Part shown: piece by piece, positions 26,378 through 32,835 of the stretch
Numbering within the stretch: position 1 is the stretch's first letter
Layout of the letters: the number at the start of each line of letters is the position of its first letter
From: Planctomycetales bacterium
GTDB taxonomy: Bacteria; Planctomycetota; Phycisphaerae; Sedimentisphaerales; Anaerohalosphaeraceae
Assembly: GCA_022615575.1 (NCBI GenBank)
Contig: JAKEGM010000123.1
Span: forward strand, 1 to 32,835
Length of the DNA: 32,835 nt
Direction: 5' to 3'
The notes under the pieces: generated by a model
What the model was told of the DNA's origin: nothing
Databases searched by the model: none
Seen by the model: the letters and a program-made list of their open reading frames with translations, nothing else
Program-made: the position numbers and the translations under genes

Positions 26378-27844
26378 GTGACCAACGAGAGTAAAGAATT
26401 CCAGGAACTGGTTGAAAAACAGCAGGCCGGCCTGCTGAAACCAAAGGACCGCTTTGCGATCCCCGCGCAGGAGATGCCGGCACAGGATGCCCTTGGGCGG
26501 CGGAGCACCATGAGCGAAGTGGCGCTGGGCTATACGCCGATGCAGGCCCGGCTGGAAGCGATGCGCTGTTTGCAGTGCAAAAACGCCCCCTGCGTGGAGG
26601 GCTGCCCGGTTCGGATTCGCATTCGGGAGTTCGTGGAAGCGATCGCAAATGGAATGTTCCAGGAAGCGATTACTATCATTAAGGAAAATTCGCTGCTGCC
26701 GGCGGTGTGCGGGCGGGTCTGTCCGCAGGAAGTCCAGTGCCAGGAAAAATGCACGGTCGGACTGAAATTCAAGGATGTTAATCAAAGCGTTTCCATCGGA
26801 CGGCTGGAGCGGTTTGCGGCCGATCTTTCCAAAGGGTGCGGCGCCGTTCCGGCCGTCGCCCCGACAACGGGCAAGAAAGTAGCGGTCATCGGCTCCGGGC
26901 CGGGCGGTATTGTGGTGGCCGCCGATACCCGCCGCGCCGGCCATGAGGTAACGGTTTTTGAGGCGTTTCACAAGCCCGGCGGGGTGATGGTCTATGGCAT
27001 CCCGGAGTTTCGTCTGCCCAAGTCAATCGTGCAGGAGGAAATCGACGTTTTATCGAAAATGGGCGTCAAAATCGTCTGTAACTTTATTGTCGGACGCACC
27101 CGCACCATCGAACAGCTTATGAAGGAAGACGGATTTGACGCCGTGTATATCGGCGTGGGAGCGGGACTGCCCAAGTTTATGAATATCGAAGGCGAGCATC
27201 TGGTCGGCGTCTACAGCGCCAACGAATACCTGACCCGCGCCAATCTGATGAAGGCCTACGCCTTCGGCAGGGGGGCGGATACGCCGATTGCCGTCAGCAA
27301 AAATGTGGCCGTTCTGGGCGGAGGCAACGTGGCGATGGATGCGGCCCGCATGGCGGTTCGGCTGGGGGCAGAGAATGTCTATCTGGTGTACCGCCGAAGC
27401 GAAAAGGAAATGCCCGCCCGCATCGAGGAAGTCCACCACGCCAAAGAAGAGGGCGTGCGGTTCTGCACGCTGCAAAGCCCCAGACGCATTCTCGGCGACG
27501 CTGGCGGCCATGTGGTCGGTATGGAGTGCCTGCGGTACGACCTGGGCGAGCCGGACGAGTCCGGGCGGCGGCGGCCGGTGGCCATCAAAGGCAGCGAGTT
27601 TGTGCTGGATGTCGATACGGTGATTGTGGCCATCGGCAATGACGCCAATCCGCTGATTCAGCAGACCACGCCCGGGCTGGAGTTTAACACGTGGGGCAAC
27701 ATTGTCGTCGATGACAACTGCAAAACGTCCATGGAGGGCGTCTATGCGGGCGGGGATATTGTTCTTGGCGCTGCGACCGTGATTCTTGCGATGGGGCAGG
27801 GGCGCATTGCTGCAGCGGCGATGAATCAGTATCTGGCCCGGTAA
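26378..27844 (+). CDS. nfnB: NfnB: ferredoxin-NADP+ oxidoreductase subunit beta (glutamate synthase small-subunit-like)
   Basis: 488 aa from GTG 26378 with CGAGGG just upstream; the track's start lies inside nfnA. Two [4Fe-4S] sites are bound by Cys64/67/72/76 (CLQCKNAPCVEGC) and Cys111/115/121/125 (CGRVCPQEVQCQEKC). The bifurcating FAD site GSGPGGIVVAADTRR and the NADPH-binding GGGNVAMDAARMAVRLG follow, ending YAGGDIVLGAATVILAMGQGR. The gene would often be called gltD or gltA, but the adjacent NfnA partner and absence of a glutamate synthase large subunit favour Nfn. It is separated from nfnA by 37 bp and is followed by a strong terminator. This pair is typical of anaerobes. Confidence 0.93.
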   Translation: MTNESKEFQELVEKQQAGLLKPKDRFAIPAQEMPAQDALGRRSTMSEVALGYTPMQARLEAMRCLQCKNAPCVEGCPVRIRIREFVEAIANGMFQEAITIIKENSLLPAVCGRVCPQEVQCQEKCTVGLKFKDVNQSVSIGRLERFAADLSKGCGAVPAVAPTTGKKVAVIGSGPGGIVVAADTRRAGHEVTVFEAFHKPGGVMVYGIPEFRLPKSIVQEEIDVLSKMGVKIVCNFIVGRTRTIEQLMKEDGFDAVYIGVGAGLPKFMNIEGEHLVGVYSANEYLTRANLMKAYAFGRGADTPIAVSKNVAVLGGGNVAMDAARMAVRLGAENVYLVYRRSEKEMPARIEEVHHAKEEGVRFCTLQSPRRILGDAGGHVVGMECLRYDLGEPDESGRRRPVAIKGSEFVLDVDTVIVAIGNDANPLIQQTTPGLEFNTWGNIVVDDNCKTSMEGVYAGGDIVLGAATVILAMGQGRIAAAAMNQYLAR

Positions 27845-27867
27845 AAAAATGCCGGAAGAGAGAGGAT

Positions 27868-27911
27868 TTTGCCCGGGACGGCGTTGGGACCGACCCGGGC
27901 AAAGGTTTTTT
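27868..27911 (+). terminator. Rho-independent terminator of nfnAB
   Basis: Ten-base perfect stem TTTGCCCGGG/CCCGGGCAAA with a 16-base loop, followed by GGTTTTTT. It lies 24 bases after the nfnB stop codon. On the minus strand no T-run follows, so it does not serve the convergent operon well. Confidence 0.92.
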
Positions 27912-27932
27912 GTCAGGCGTCGTCCGCGGCGG

Positions 27933-29255
27933 CTACCGCAGGTTTAAGGCGTCCAGGATCACATCTTCCAGCTTGAGCGAATCGCTGCGATCCTTGTATT
28001 CATAGCGAACCCGAAGCGTCGGCTTTTTGATTGTCATCAGACGCGGCAGGTCAAACGGCGTTCCGAACACCACATAATCGCAATCGGCACGGTTGATGGT
28101 TTCCTGCAGTTCCTTAACCTGTTTTTCGCCATAGCCCATGGCCGGCAGCACATTGGTTATGTGCGGATATTTTTCGTACGTCGCCTTAATGCTGTTCACC
28201 GCAAAGGGTCTGGGGTCAACGATCTCGGCGGCGCCGCAACGCTGGGCGGCGATAACGCCGGCGCCGAAGGTCATTCCGCCGTGTGTCAGGGTCGGGCCGT
28301 CTTCGACCACCAGCACCTTGCGGCCCTTGATTTTTTCCGGTTCATCGACGATGATTTCGGATTCGGCCATGATAATTTTGGCGCTGGGGTTGTACTGCTG
28401 GATATTCTTCCTGACATGCTCGGCCTGTTCGGGCTTGCAGGTGTCGGTCTTGTTGATAATCGCCACATCCGCCAGCAGCATGTTGGTGGTGCTGGGATAG
28501 TAATTCAGTTCGTGGTTGGCACGGTGGGGGTCAAACAGGACGATATTGACATCCGCCTTGAAGAAGGGCGTATCATTGTTGCCGCCGTCCCAGATCACCA
28601 CGTCGGCTTCCTGCTCGGCGCTTCGCAGGATTTTTTCATAATCCACCACGGCGTAAACGATGACGCCCATGTCCACCAGCGATTCGTACTCTTCGCGTTC
28701 TTCGATGGTGCATTCATGGATGTCAAAATCCTTATAGGTCGCAAATCGCTGCACTGCCTGCTTTTTCAGGTCGCCGTAGGGCATGGGGTGACGAACCGCC
28801 ACCACCTTTTTGCCCAGCGCCCCCAGGATGCGGCAGACCTTGCGGGTGGTCTGGGATTTGCCGCAGCCGGTTCTGATTGCACAAATGGAAATCACCGGCT
28901 TGTTGGATTTGATCATGGTCCGCTGGGCATCCAGCAGCATAAAGTTGGCGCCGTTGGCATTGGCGATGGCTGAAATGTGGACGACCTTGCTGTTGGGGAC
29001 ATCGCTGTAGGCGAACGTAACGACATCGACGTTCATTTCGCGAATCAGACGTGCCAGTTCGCTTTCGTCGTAAATGTCAATTCCTTTCGGATAGCGAGGC
29101 CCGGCCAACTCCACCGGATACTTGCGCCCGTGAATATTCGGGATTTGAGCGGCTGTAAAAGCAACGACTTCATAATCCGCGTTGTCTCTGAAAAACACGT
29201 TGAAATTGTGAAAATCTCTGCCGGCCGCACCGACAATAATCACTTTTTCCGACAT
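27933..29255 (-). CDS. Cyclic 2,3-diphosphoglycerate synthetase-like P-loop protein
   Basis: 440 aa from ATG 29255 (AAAGGA upstream). It belongs to the family of archaeal cyclic 2,3-diphosphoglycerate synthetase and predicted GTPases (COG2403 type). An N-terminal Rossmann-like part (IIVGAAGRDFHNFNVFFRDN) leads to a P-loop, TGCGKSQ at 129-135. DVVIWDGGNNDTPFF may supply the Walker B acid, and INKTD looks like a nucleotide-base motif. The C-terminal part includes VVEDGPTLTHGGM and PHITNVLPAMGYG. In methanogens the enzyme uses ATP to cyclise 2,3-diphosphoglycerate, a solute not expected here. Its place as last gene of an ornithine/carbamoyl-phosphate operon, 72 bp after arcC, suggests a role there, possibly in acyl-phosphate chemistry. 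That role is inference only. Confidence 0.85.
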   Translation of the reverse strand: MSEKVIIVGAAGRDFHNFNVFFRDNADYEVVAFTAAQIPNIHGRKYPVELAGPRYPKGIDIYDESELARLIREMNVDVVTFAYSDVPNSKVVHISAIANANGANFMLLDAQRTMIKSNKPVISICAIRTGCGKSQTTRKVCRILGALGKKVVAVRHPMPYGDLKKQAVQRFATYKDFDIHECTIEEREEYESLVDMGVIVYAVVDYEKILRSAEQEADVVIWDGGNNDTPFFKADVNIVLFDPHRANHELNYYPSTTNMLLADVAIINKTDTCKPEQAEHVRKNIQQYNPSAKIIMAESEIIVDEPEKIKGRKVLVVEDGPTLTHGGMTFGAGVIAAQRCGAAEIVDPRPFAVNSIKATYEKYPHITNVLPAMGYGEKQVKELQETINRADCDYVVFGTPFDLPRLMTIKKPTLRVRYEYKDRSDSLKLEDVILDALNLR

Positions 29256-29327
29256 CTTTTTTCCTTTCATCTTGCTTTCCGTTCAATGGCTGAACTGCTT
29301 GCCGAAAATTCGGTTATTCCATTCGAT

Positions 29328-30284
29328 TTATGACGCTGTTATCGTTGTTCCGGTTTTTCCCTGCAAGGCCTTCAGGGCGCACTTAAAGGAGGTGATGATC
29401 GCTTTTTCTCCGCCTTCTTCGACGAAGCGAATGGCGGCGGCGATTTTAGGCCCCATGCTTCCCGCGGGGAAATGACCCTCGGCCTGATACTGTTTGGCCT
29501 GCTCAACGGTGATGGTGTCCAGAACCGTTTCATCGGGTTTTCCAAAATTCAGGGAGACCTTTTCGACCGCCGTTAAAATCAGCAGAATATCGGCATTGAC
29601 AATCCGTGCCAGCATCGCGGCGGTATGGTCTTTGTCCACAACGCCTTCAATGCCGTACAGGGTCCCGTCTTTGCGCTGGATGACCGGAATTCCGCCGCCG
29701 CCGCAGGCGATAATAATCCATCCTTCGGCGAAAAGGGTTCGAATCGCCGGACCTTCGATGATGTCGACCGGCGCCGGCGACGGAACCAGCCGGCGGTAGC
29801 CGTCTTTTTGCTCGACCATCTTCCAGCCCTTTTCTTTTTCCATCGCCTCGGCCTGCTGTCGCGTGTAGTAGGGGCCGATGGGTTTAGTCGGATTTGAAAA
29901 AGCCGGGTCGTCGGCATCCACCAGGGTCTGGGTCAGAATGGTGATGACCGGGAAGTTCATCGAGTAGCAGCGTTTCTGCTGCTTGAGATAATTGACCGTG
30001 TACCGCTGAATCATATACCCGATCATGCCCCGGCTTTCGGCGCCGCAGACATCCATCGGCATCGGCGAAAACAGGTCTTTGGAGTATTCGTCCTTGAGCA
30101 TGATCTCGCCGATCTGCGGACCGTTGCCGTGGGTGATCAGGATGCTGTACCGCCCCTGAATGATGTCCACCAGCCGTTTGCAGGTTTCTTTGGCGTTTCG
30201 AAACTGCGATTCGATGTCGCCCTTATCACCGCTTTGCTGCAGCGCGTTGCCGCCAAAAGCCACGACTACTTTTTTGGGTATCAT
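29328..30284 (-). CDS. arcC: Carbamate kinase
   Basis: 318 aa, the usual length. It transfers phosphate from carbamoyl phosphate to ADP, giving ATP, CO2 and ammonia: the energy-yielding step of arginine and citrulline fermentation. The amino-acid-kinase fold is shown by VVVAFGGNAL at the N-terminus, ILITHGNGPQIG, CGAESRGMIGYMIQ, IIACGGGGIPVI, VVDKDHTAAMLA and PAGSMGPKIAAAIRF. It starts 12 bp after the stop of the carbamoyltransferase gene; the ribosome site is weak (GGA), consistent with translational coupling. A catabolic direction is favoured by the company of ornithine carbamoyltransferase and ornithine aminotransferase. Confidence 0.96.
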   Translation of the reverse strand: MIPKKVVVAFGGNALQQSGDKGDIESQFRNAKETCKRLVDIIQGRYSILITHGNGPQIGEIMLKDEYSKDLFSPMPMDVCGAESRGMIGYMIQRYTVNYLKQQKRCYSMNFPVITILTQTLVDADDPAFSNPTKPIGPYYTRQQAEAMEKEKGWKMVEQKDGYRRLVPSPAPVDIIEGPAIRTLFAEGWIIIACGGGGIPVIQRKDGTLYGIEGVVDKDHTAAMLARIVNADILLILTAVEKVSLNFGKPDETVLDTITVEQAKQYQAEGHFPAGSMGPKIAAAIRFVEEGGEKAIITSFKCALKALQGKTGTTITAS

Positions 30285-30296
30285 GTCCGTTTCTGC

Positions 30297-31274
30297 TTAT
30301 TTCCCCAAAGTAGCCACCATGACCGCCCGGATGGTGTGCAGCCGGTTTTCGGCCTGATCAAACACCCGCGAAAAACCGCTCTCAAAGGCCTCGTCGCTGG
30401 TTTCACATATATCCGGGAACTCTTTTCCGAGCTGCGTTTCATGCGTGTGATTGCAGGGCAGGCAATGCAGGTAGATCAGGCCCGGGTTGCTGGCTTTTTG
30501 AAACAGCGCCATGTTAACCTGATAGGGCTTGAGCAGCCGGATCCGTTCGGCAATCACGCTTTCCTCGCCCATGGACGCCCAGACATCGTTGTAAATCACA
30601 TCGGCGCCCCTGACGGCGCTGATGTCATCAGTCACGGTGATTGAGCCGCCCCGGCTGCCGATGCAGGCGTTGGCCCGTTTTAAAAAGGCCGGGCTGGGAT
30701 AAAGGGACGGATGGGTAATAACCGTAATGTTTGTGCCCATCTTGGCCGAGGCGATCATCAGCGAACTGGCGACATTGTTCCGCCCGTCGCCGCAATACAC
30801 CAGCTTGATTCCCTTAAGCTGTTTTTTTTCTTCACGGATGGTCAGAAAATCCGCCAGCGCCTGCGTCGGATGATAGGCGTCCGTCAGTGCGTTCCAAACC
30901 GGAACCCCCGCATACTCCGCCAGCTGCTCGACGGTGCGGTGGCTGAATCCGCGAAACGCGATGCCGTCAAACATGCGCCCCAGCACCCGGGCGGTGTCCT
31001 TGACGGTTTCGTCCCGTCCCAGATGAATATCGTTTTTGCCCAGATACACACATTGTGCCCCCTCGTCCGCACAGGCAACTGAAAACGCACAGCGGGTACG
31101 GGTGGACGGTTTTTCGAACAAGATCGCAATGTTCTTGTTGGCCAGGGTCCTGTGAGGGACGCCATTTTTCTTGTCTTCTTTGAGTTTAGCCGAAAGATCC
31201 AGAAGCGCGTCAATCTCTTCGGCGCTGTAGTCCAGAAGCGTCAGTAAATGCCGGCCTTTGAATGCTGCAGTCAT
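30297..31274 (-). CDS. arcB: Ornithine carbamoyltransferase
   Basis: 325 aa. It interconverts ornithine plus carbamoyl phosphate with citrulline. The carbamoyl-phosphate motif STRTR is at 57-61 (FEKPSTRTRCAF), HPTQALADFLT at 135-145, the ornithine site NDVWASMGEE at 229-238, and HCLP at 270-273 with Cys271. After HCLP the family usually has Ala and an acidic loop; here it reads HCLPCNHTHET, a local variation. ENRLHTIRAVMVATL closes the fold. It lies 24 bp after the aminotransferase gene and 12 bp before arcC; the start is supported by AGGGA six bases upstream. The arcB name rather than argF rests on operon context, since sequence alone does not settle direction. Confidence 0.94.
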   Translation of the reverse strand: MTAAFKGRHLLTLLDYSAEEIDALLDLSAKLKEDKKNGVPHRTLANKNIAILFEKPSTRTRCAFSVACADEGAQCVYLGKNDIHLGRDETVKDTARVLGRMFDGIAFRGFSHRTVEQLAEYAGVPVWNALTDAYHPTQALADFLTIREEKKQLKGIKLVYCGDGRNNVASSLMIASAKMGTNITVITHPSLYPSPAFLKRANACIGSRGGSITVTDDISAVRGADVIYNDVWASMGEESVIAERIRLLKPYQVNMALFQKASNPGLIYLHCLPCNHTHETQLGKEFPDICETSDEAFESGFSRVFDQAENRLHTIRAVMVATLGK

Positions 31275-31298
31275 CCTAATTCCCTGTCTTAAAATAAG

Positions 31299-32529
31299 TT
31301 AGTCAAGTTCCCTGAAAACGGTTCTGAACTTTTCCAAAGCCCAGTCAACATCGTCCCGCTGAATAATCAGCGGCGGAGCCATCCGGATGACGGTTTCGTG
31401 CGTTTCCTTGCAAAGCAGTCCTTTTTCCATCAGCCCTTCACAGAACCGCCGTGCGCCGCCGGCCTCTTTGACCAGTTCGATTCCAATCAGCAGGCCTTTG
31501 CCGCGGACTTCCCGGATATGTCTGCTTTTAATCTCTTTCAGCTTGGAAATCAAGTATTCACCCTGCACGGCGGCATTTTCAATCAGAACGCTCTTCGGTC
31601 AGGACTTTCAGGGCCGCACGGGCCACCGCACAAGCCAGCGGGTTGCCGCCGAAGGTGCTTCCGTGGTCGCCCGGCATAAAGACGCCCAAAACTTCTTTGT
31701 TGGACAATACCGCTGAAACGGGGTAGAACCCCCCGGACAGCGCCTTGCCAATCAGGGTCAGATCCGATTCGATGCCTTCGTGTTCTTCGGCCAGCAATTT
31801 ACCGGTTCGGCCTAAGCCCGTCTGGATTTCATCCAGAATCAGCATGACATTGTTGCGCGTGCAGATGTCCCGCACCTGTTTGAGATAGCCGGCCGGCGGT
31901 ATCTTGATTCCGGCCTCGCCCTGAATCGGTTCCACCAGAAAAGCGGCGGTGTTGGGAGTAATGGCCTTTTCAAGTGCCTTGGCATCGCCAAAGGGGATCG
32001 TTTTGAAACCCGGCGCGAAGGGGCCAAAGCCGTCCTTGTACTGTGCTTCGGTGCTGAACCCGACAATCGCCAGGGTCCGGCCATGGAAGTTATCGGCGCA
32101 GGTGATAATTTCCGCCTGATCGGCGGGAATCCCCTTGACCTTATAGCCCCACTTGCGGACGGCCTTGATGGCCGTTTCTACGGCTTCAGCGCCGCTGTTC
32201 ATCGGCAGGACCGAATGCGAGTGGGTTAACTCGCAGAGTTCTTTATAAAAATAGCCAAGCTGATCATTTCGGAAGGCCCGCGAGGTCAGCGTGAGTTTTT
32301 CGCACTGGTCAACCATTGCCTGCCTGATTTTGGGGTGGCAGTGTCCCTGGTTGATGGCGGAATAGGACGACAGGCAATCCATGTATTTTTTGCCTTCAAT
32401 GTCCCATACCCAGATGCCTTTGCCTCGCGACAAGACCACATTCAGGGGTTTGTAATTGTGTGCACCATAGGTCTCTTCCATGTTAATAATTTCATTGACT
32501 CCAGCGGCGGGGGGTGTTTTGAATTCCAT
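31299..32529 (-). pseudogene. rocD: Ornithine aminotransferase, full length but split by one extra base
   Basis: The track shows two ORFs, 31579-32529 (N-terminal 316 aa) and 31299-31568 (C-terminal 89 aa). Together they make one PLP-dependent class III aminotransferase that converts ornithine to glutamate semialdehyde. The N-terminal part has [13 protein letters not shown], the cofactor Asp region [12 protein letters not shown] and the PLP lysine in [14 protein letters not shown]. At 31587-31588 one extra A (T on the coding strand, CGTTCTG) turns the expected [15 protein letters not shown] into EERSD-stop. Removing it restores ~409 aa, the family length, with RGKGLLIGIELV intact. No other damage is seen, so this is either a sequencing indel or a very recent mutation. 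First gene of the operon. Confidence 0.92.
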
Positions 32530-32560
32530 CGTTCGCTTGACCCTCGGTTTAACATTAGGT

Positions 32561-32604
32561 TATAAAATTGTTAATAAAACACTTTTATTGCTGACAATTT
32601 TATA
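32561..32604. promoter_or_regulatory. Large nested inverted repeat in the rocD/Lrp divergent region
   Basis: TATAAAATTGT (32561-32571) is the perfect complement of ACAATTTTATA (32594-32604), and inside it AATAAAA pairs with TTTTATT around CAC. The arms differ only by a 1-base versus 4-base internal bulge. It lies between the divergent rocD and Lrp genes, next to the Lrp -10 box, and is the best operator candidate in the window. Confidence 0.65.
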
Positions 32605-32621
32605 GTATAATAGCAATATTG
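32587..32621 (+). promoter_or_regulatory. Lrp-gene -10 box with flanking operator-like palindromes
   Basis: A perfect TATAAT lies at 32606-32611, some 79 bases before the Lrp start; no good -35 box is present, suggesting activator or AT-rich UP control. It is flanked by ATTG-ctga-CAAT (32587-32598) and CAATATTG (32614-32621), and TATTGCT/AGCAATA form an inverted pair around it. This arrangement would suit autoregulation by the Lrp protein. Confidence 0.5.
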
Positions 32622-32689
32622 TCCATAAAAATATTTGATTTCTACGCGATTTTACGAAAAAAAGTTGCTGCAGCGGAAAGGGGTTTTCT

Positions 32690-32835
32690 GTGACCGTTGA
32701 TACGACCGACAAGCAAATTCTGCAAATCCTCCAGACGGGGGCCCGCACGACCAATTCGGAAATTGCCCGCAAATTGCATCTGACCCCGTCAGCCGTTCTG
32801 GAGCGGATCAAAAAGCTCAAAAAGAAAAAGCTGAT
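32690..32835 (+). CDS. Lrp/AsnC family transcriptional regulator (3' end cut by window edge)
   Basis: Missing from the ORF track because it runs off the right edge. Start is GTG 32690, six bases after AAAGGGG. The 48 visible codons give the Lrp/AsnC DNA-binding domain: TTDKQILQILQTGARTTNSE, then IARKLHLTPSAVLERIKKLK, the classical winged helix-turn-helix. These regulators sense amino acids through a C-terminal RAM domain (not visible). Being divergent from rocD-arcB-arcC, it probably controls that operon in response to ornithine, arginine or another amino acid. Confidence 0.88.
   Translation, partial: MTVDTTDKQILQILQTGARTTNSEIARKLHLTPSAVLERIKKLKKKKL

Noticed and set aside
31579-31600. Programmed +1 frameshift in rocD
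   Set aside because: No slippery codon, no stimulatory Shine-Dalgarno-like site or structure, and aminotransferases are not known for programmed frameshifting.

Overview
This window is a gene-dense stretch of moderately GC-rich bacterial DNA in which every large ORF can be tied to a family. The mix points to an anaerobic member of the Planctomycetota, probably Phycisphaerae or a relative. Pointers are two oversized type I signal peptidases carrying Cys-pair inserts, a FlgI-like lipoprotein with HEAT repeats and no flagellar genes nearby, an HNH protein of a type I associate with this phylum, an electron-bifurcating NfnAB pair, and archaeal-type ApgM. The taxonomic call is inference; no rRNA is present.

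Layout. Minus strand 1-12606 reads, in transcription order: a CsgG-like lipoprotein, homoserine dehydrogenase, ApgM, and a secreted ClpP/NfeD-class serine protease closed by a terminator. A new promoter then drives the FlgI/HEAT lipoprotein, SMC and two M16 peptidase subunits, one catalytic and one inactive (the catalytic gene runs off the left edge). Plus strand 12842-16633 holds an MltA-type lytic transglycosylase, an MBL/beta-CASP nuclease and two YbjQ-family genes. Minus strand 16657-18029 holds an HNH endonuclease-like protein, a cold-shock protein and an HU/IHF protein. Plus strand 18304-27844 holds two tandem signal peptidases, gyrA, holA and nfnA-nfnB, ended by a strong terminator. Minus strand 27933-32529 is a four-gene ornithine/carbamoyl-phosphate operon: ornithine aminotransferase (broken by one extra base), ornithine carbamoyltransferase, carbamate kinase and a cyclic-2,3-diphosphoglycerate-synthetase-like P-loop protein. 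A divergent Lrp/AsnC regulator starts at 32690 and is cut by the right edge.

How the genes work together. The right-hand operon looks like a catabolic module that can split citrulline to ornithine and carbamoyl phosphate, bank ATP through carbamate kinase and pass ornithine to glutamate semialdehyde, probably under control of the divergent Lrp protein. NfnAB balances NADH, NADPH and ferredoxin. The rest is housekeeping: chromosome topology and replication (SMC, GyrA, HolA, HU) and cell-envelope work (signal peptidases, MltA, lipoproteins, proteases).

The best candidates for something undescribed are the P-loop protein tied to carbamoyl-phosphate metabolism, the paired Cys-rich signal peptidases, and the FlgI/HEAT lipoprotein co-transcribed with smc. 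No tRNA, rRNA, CRISPR array, insertion sequence or prophage was seen.
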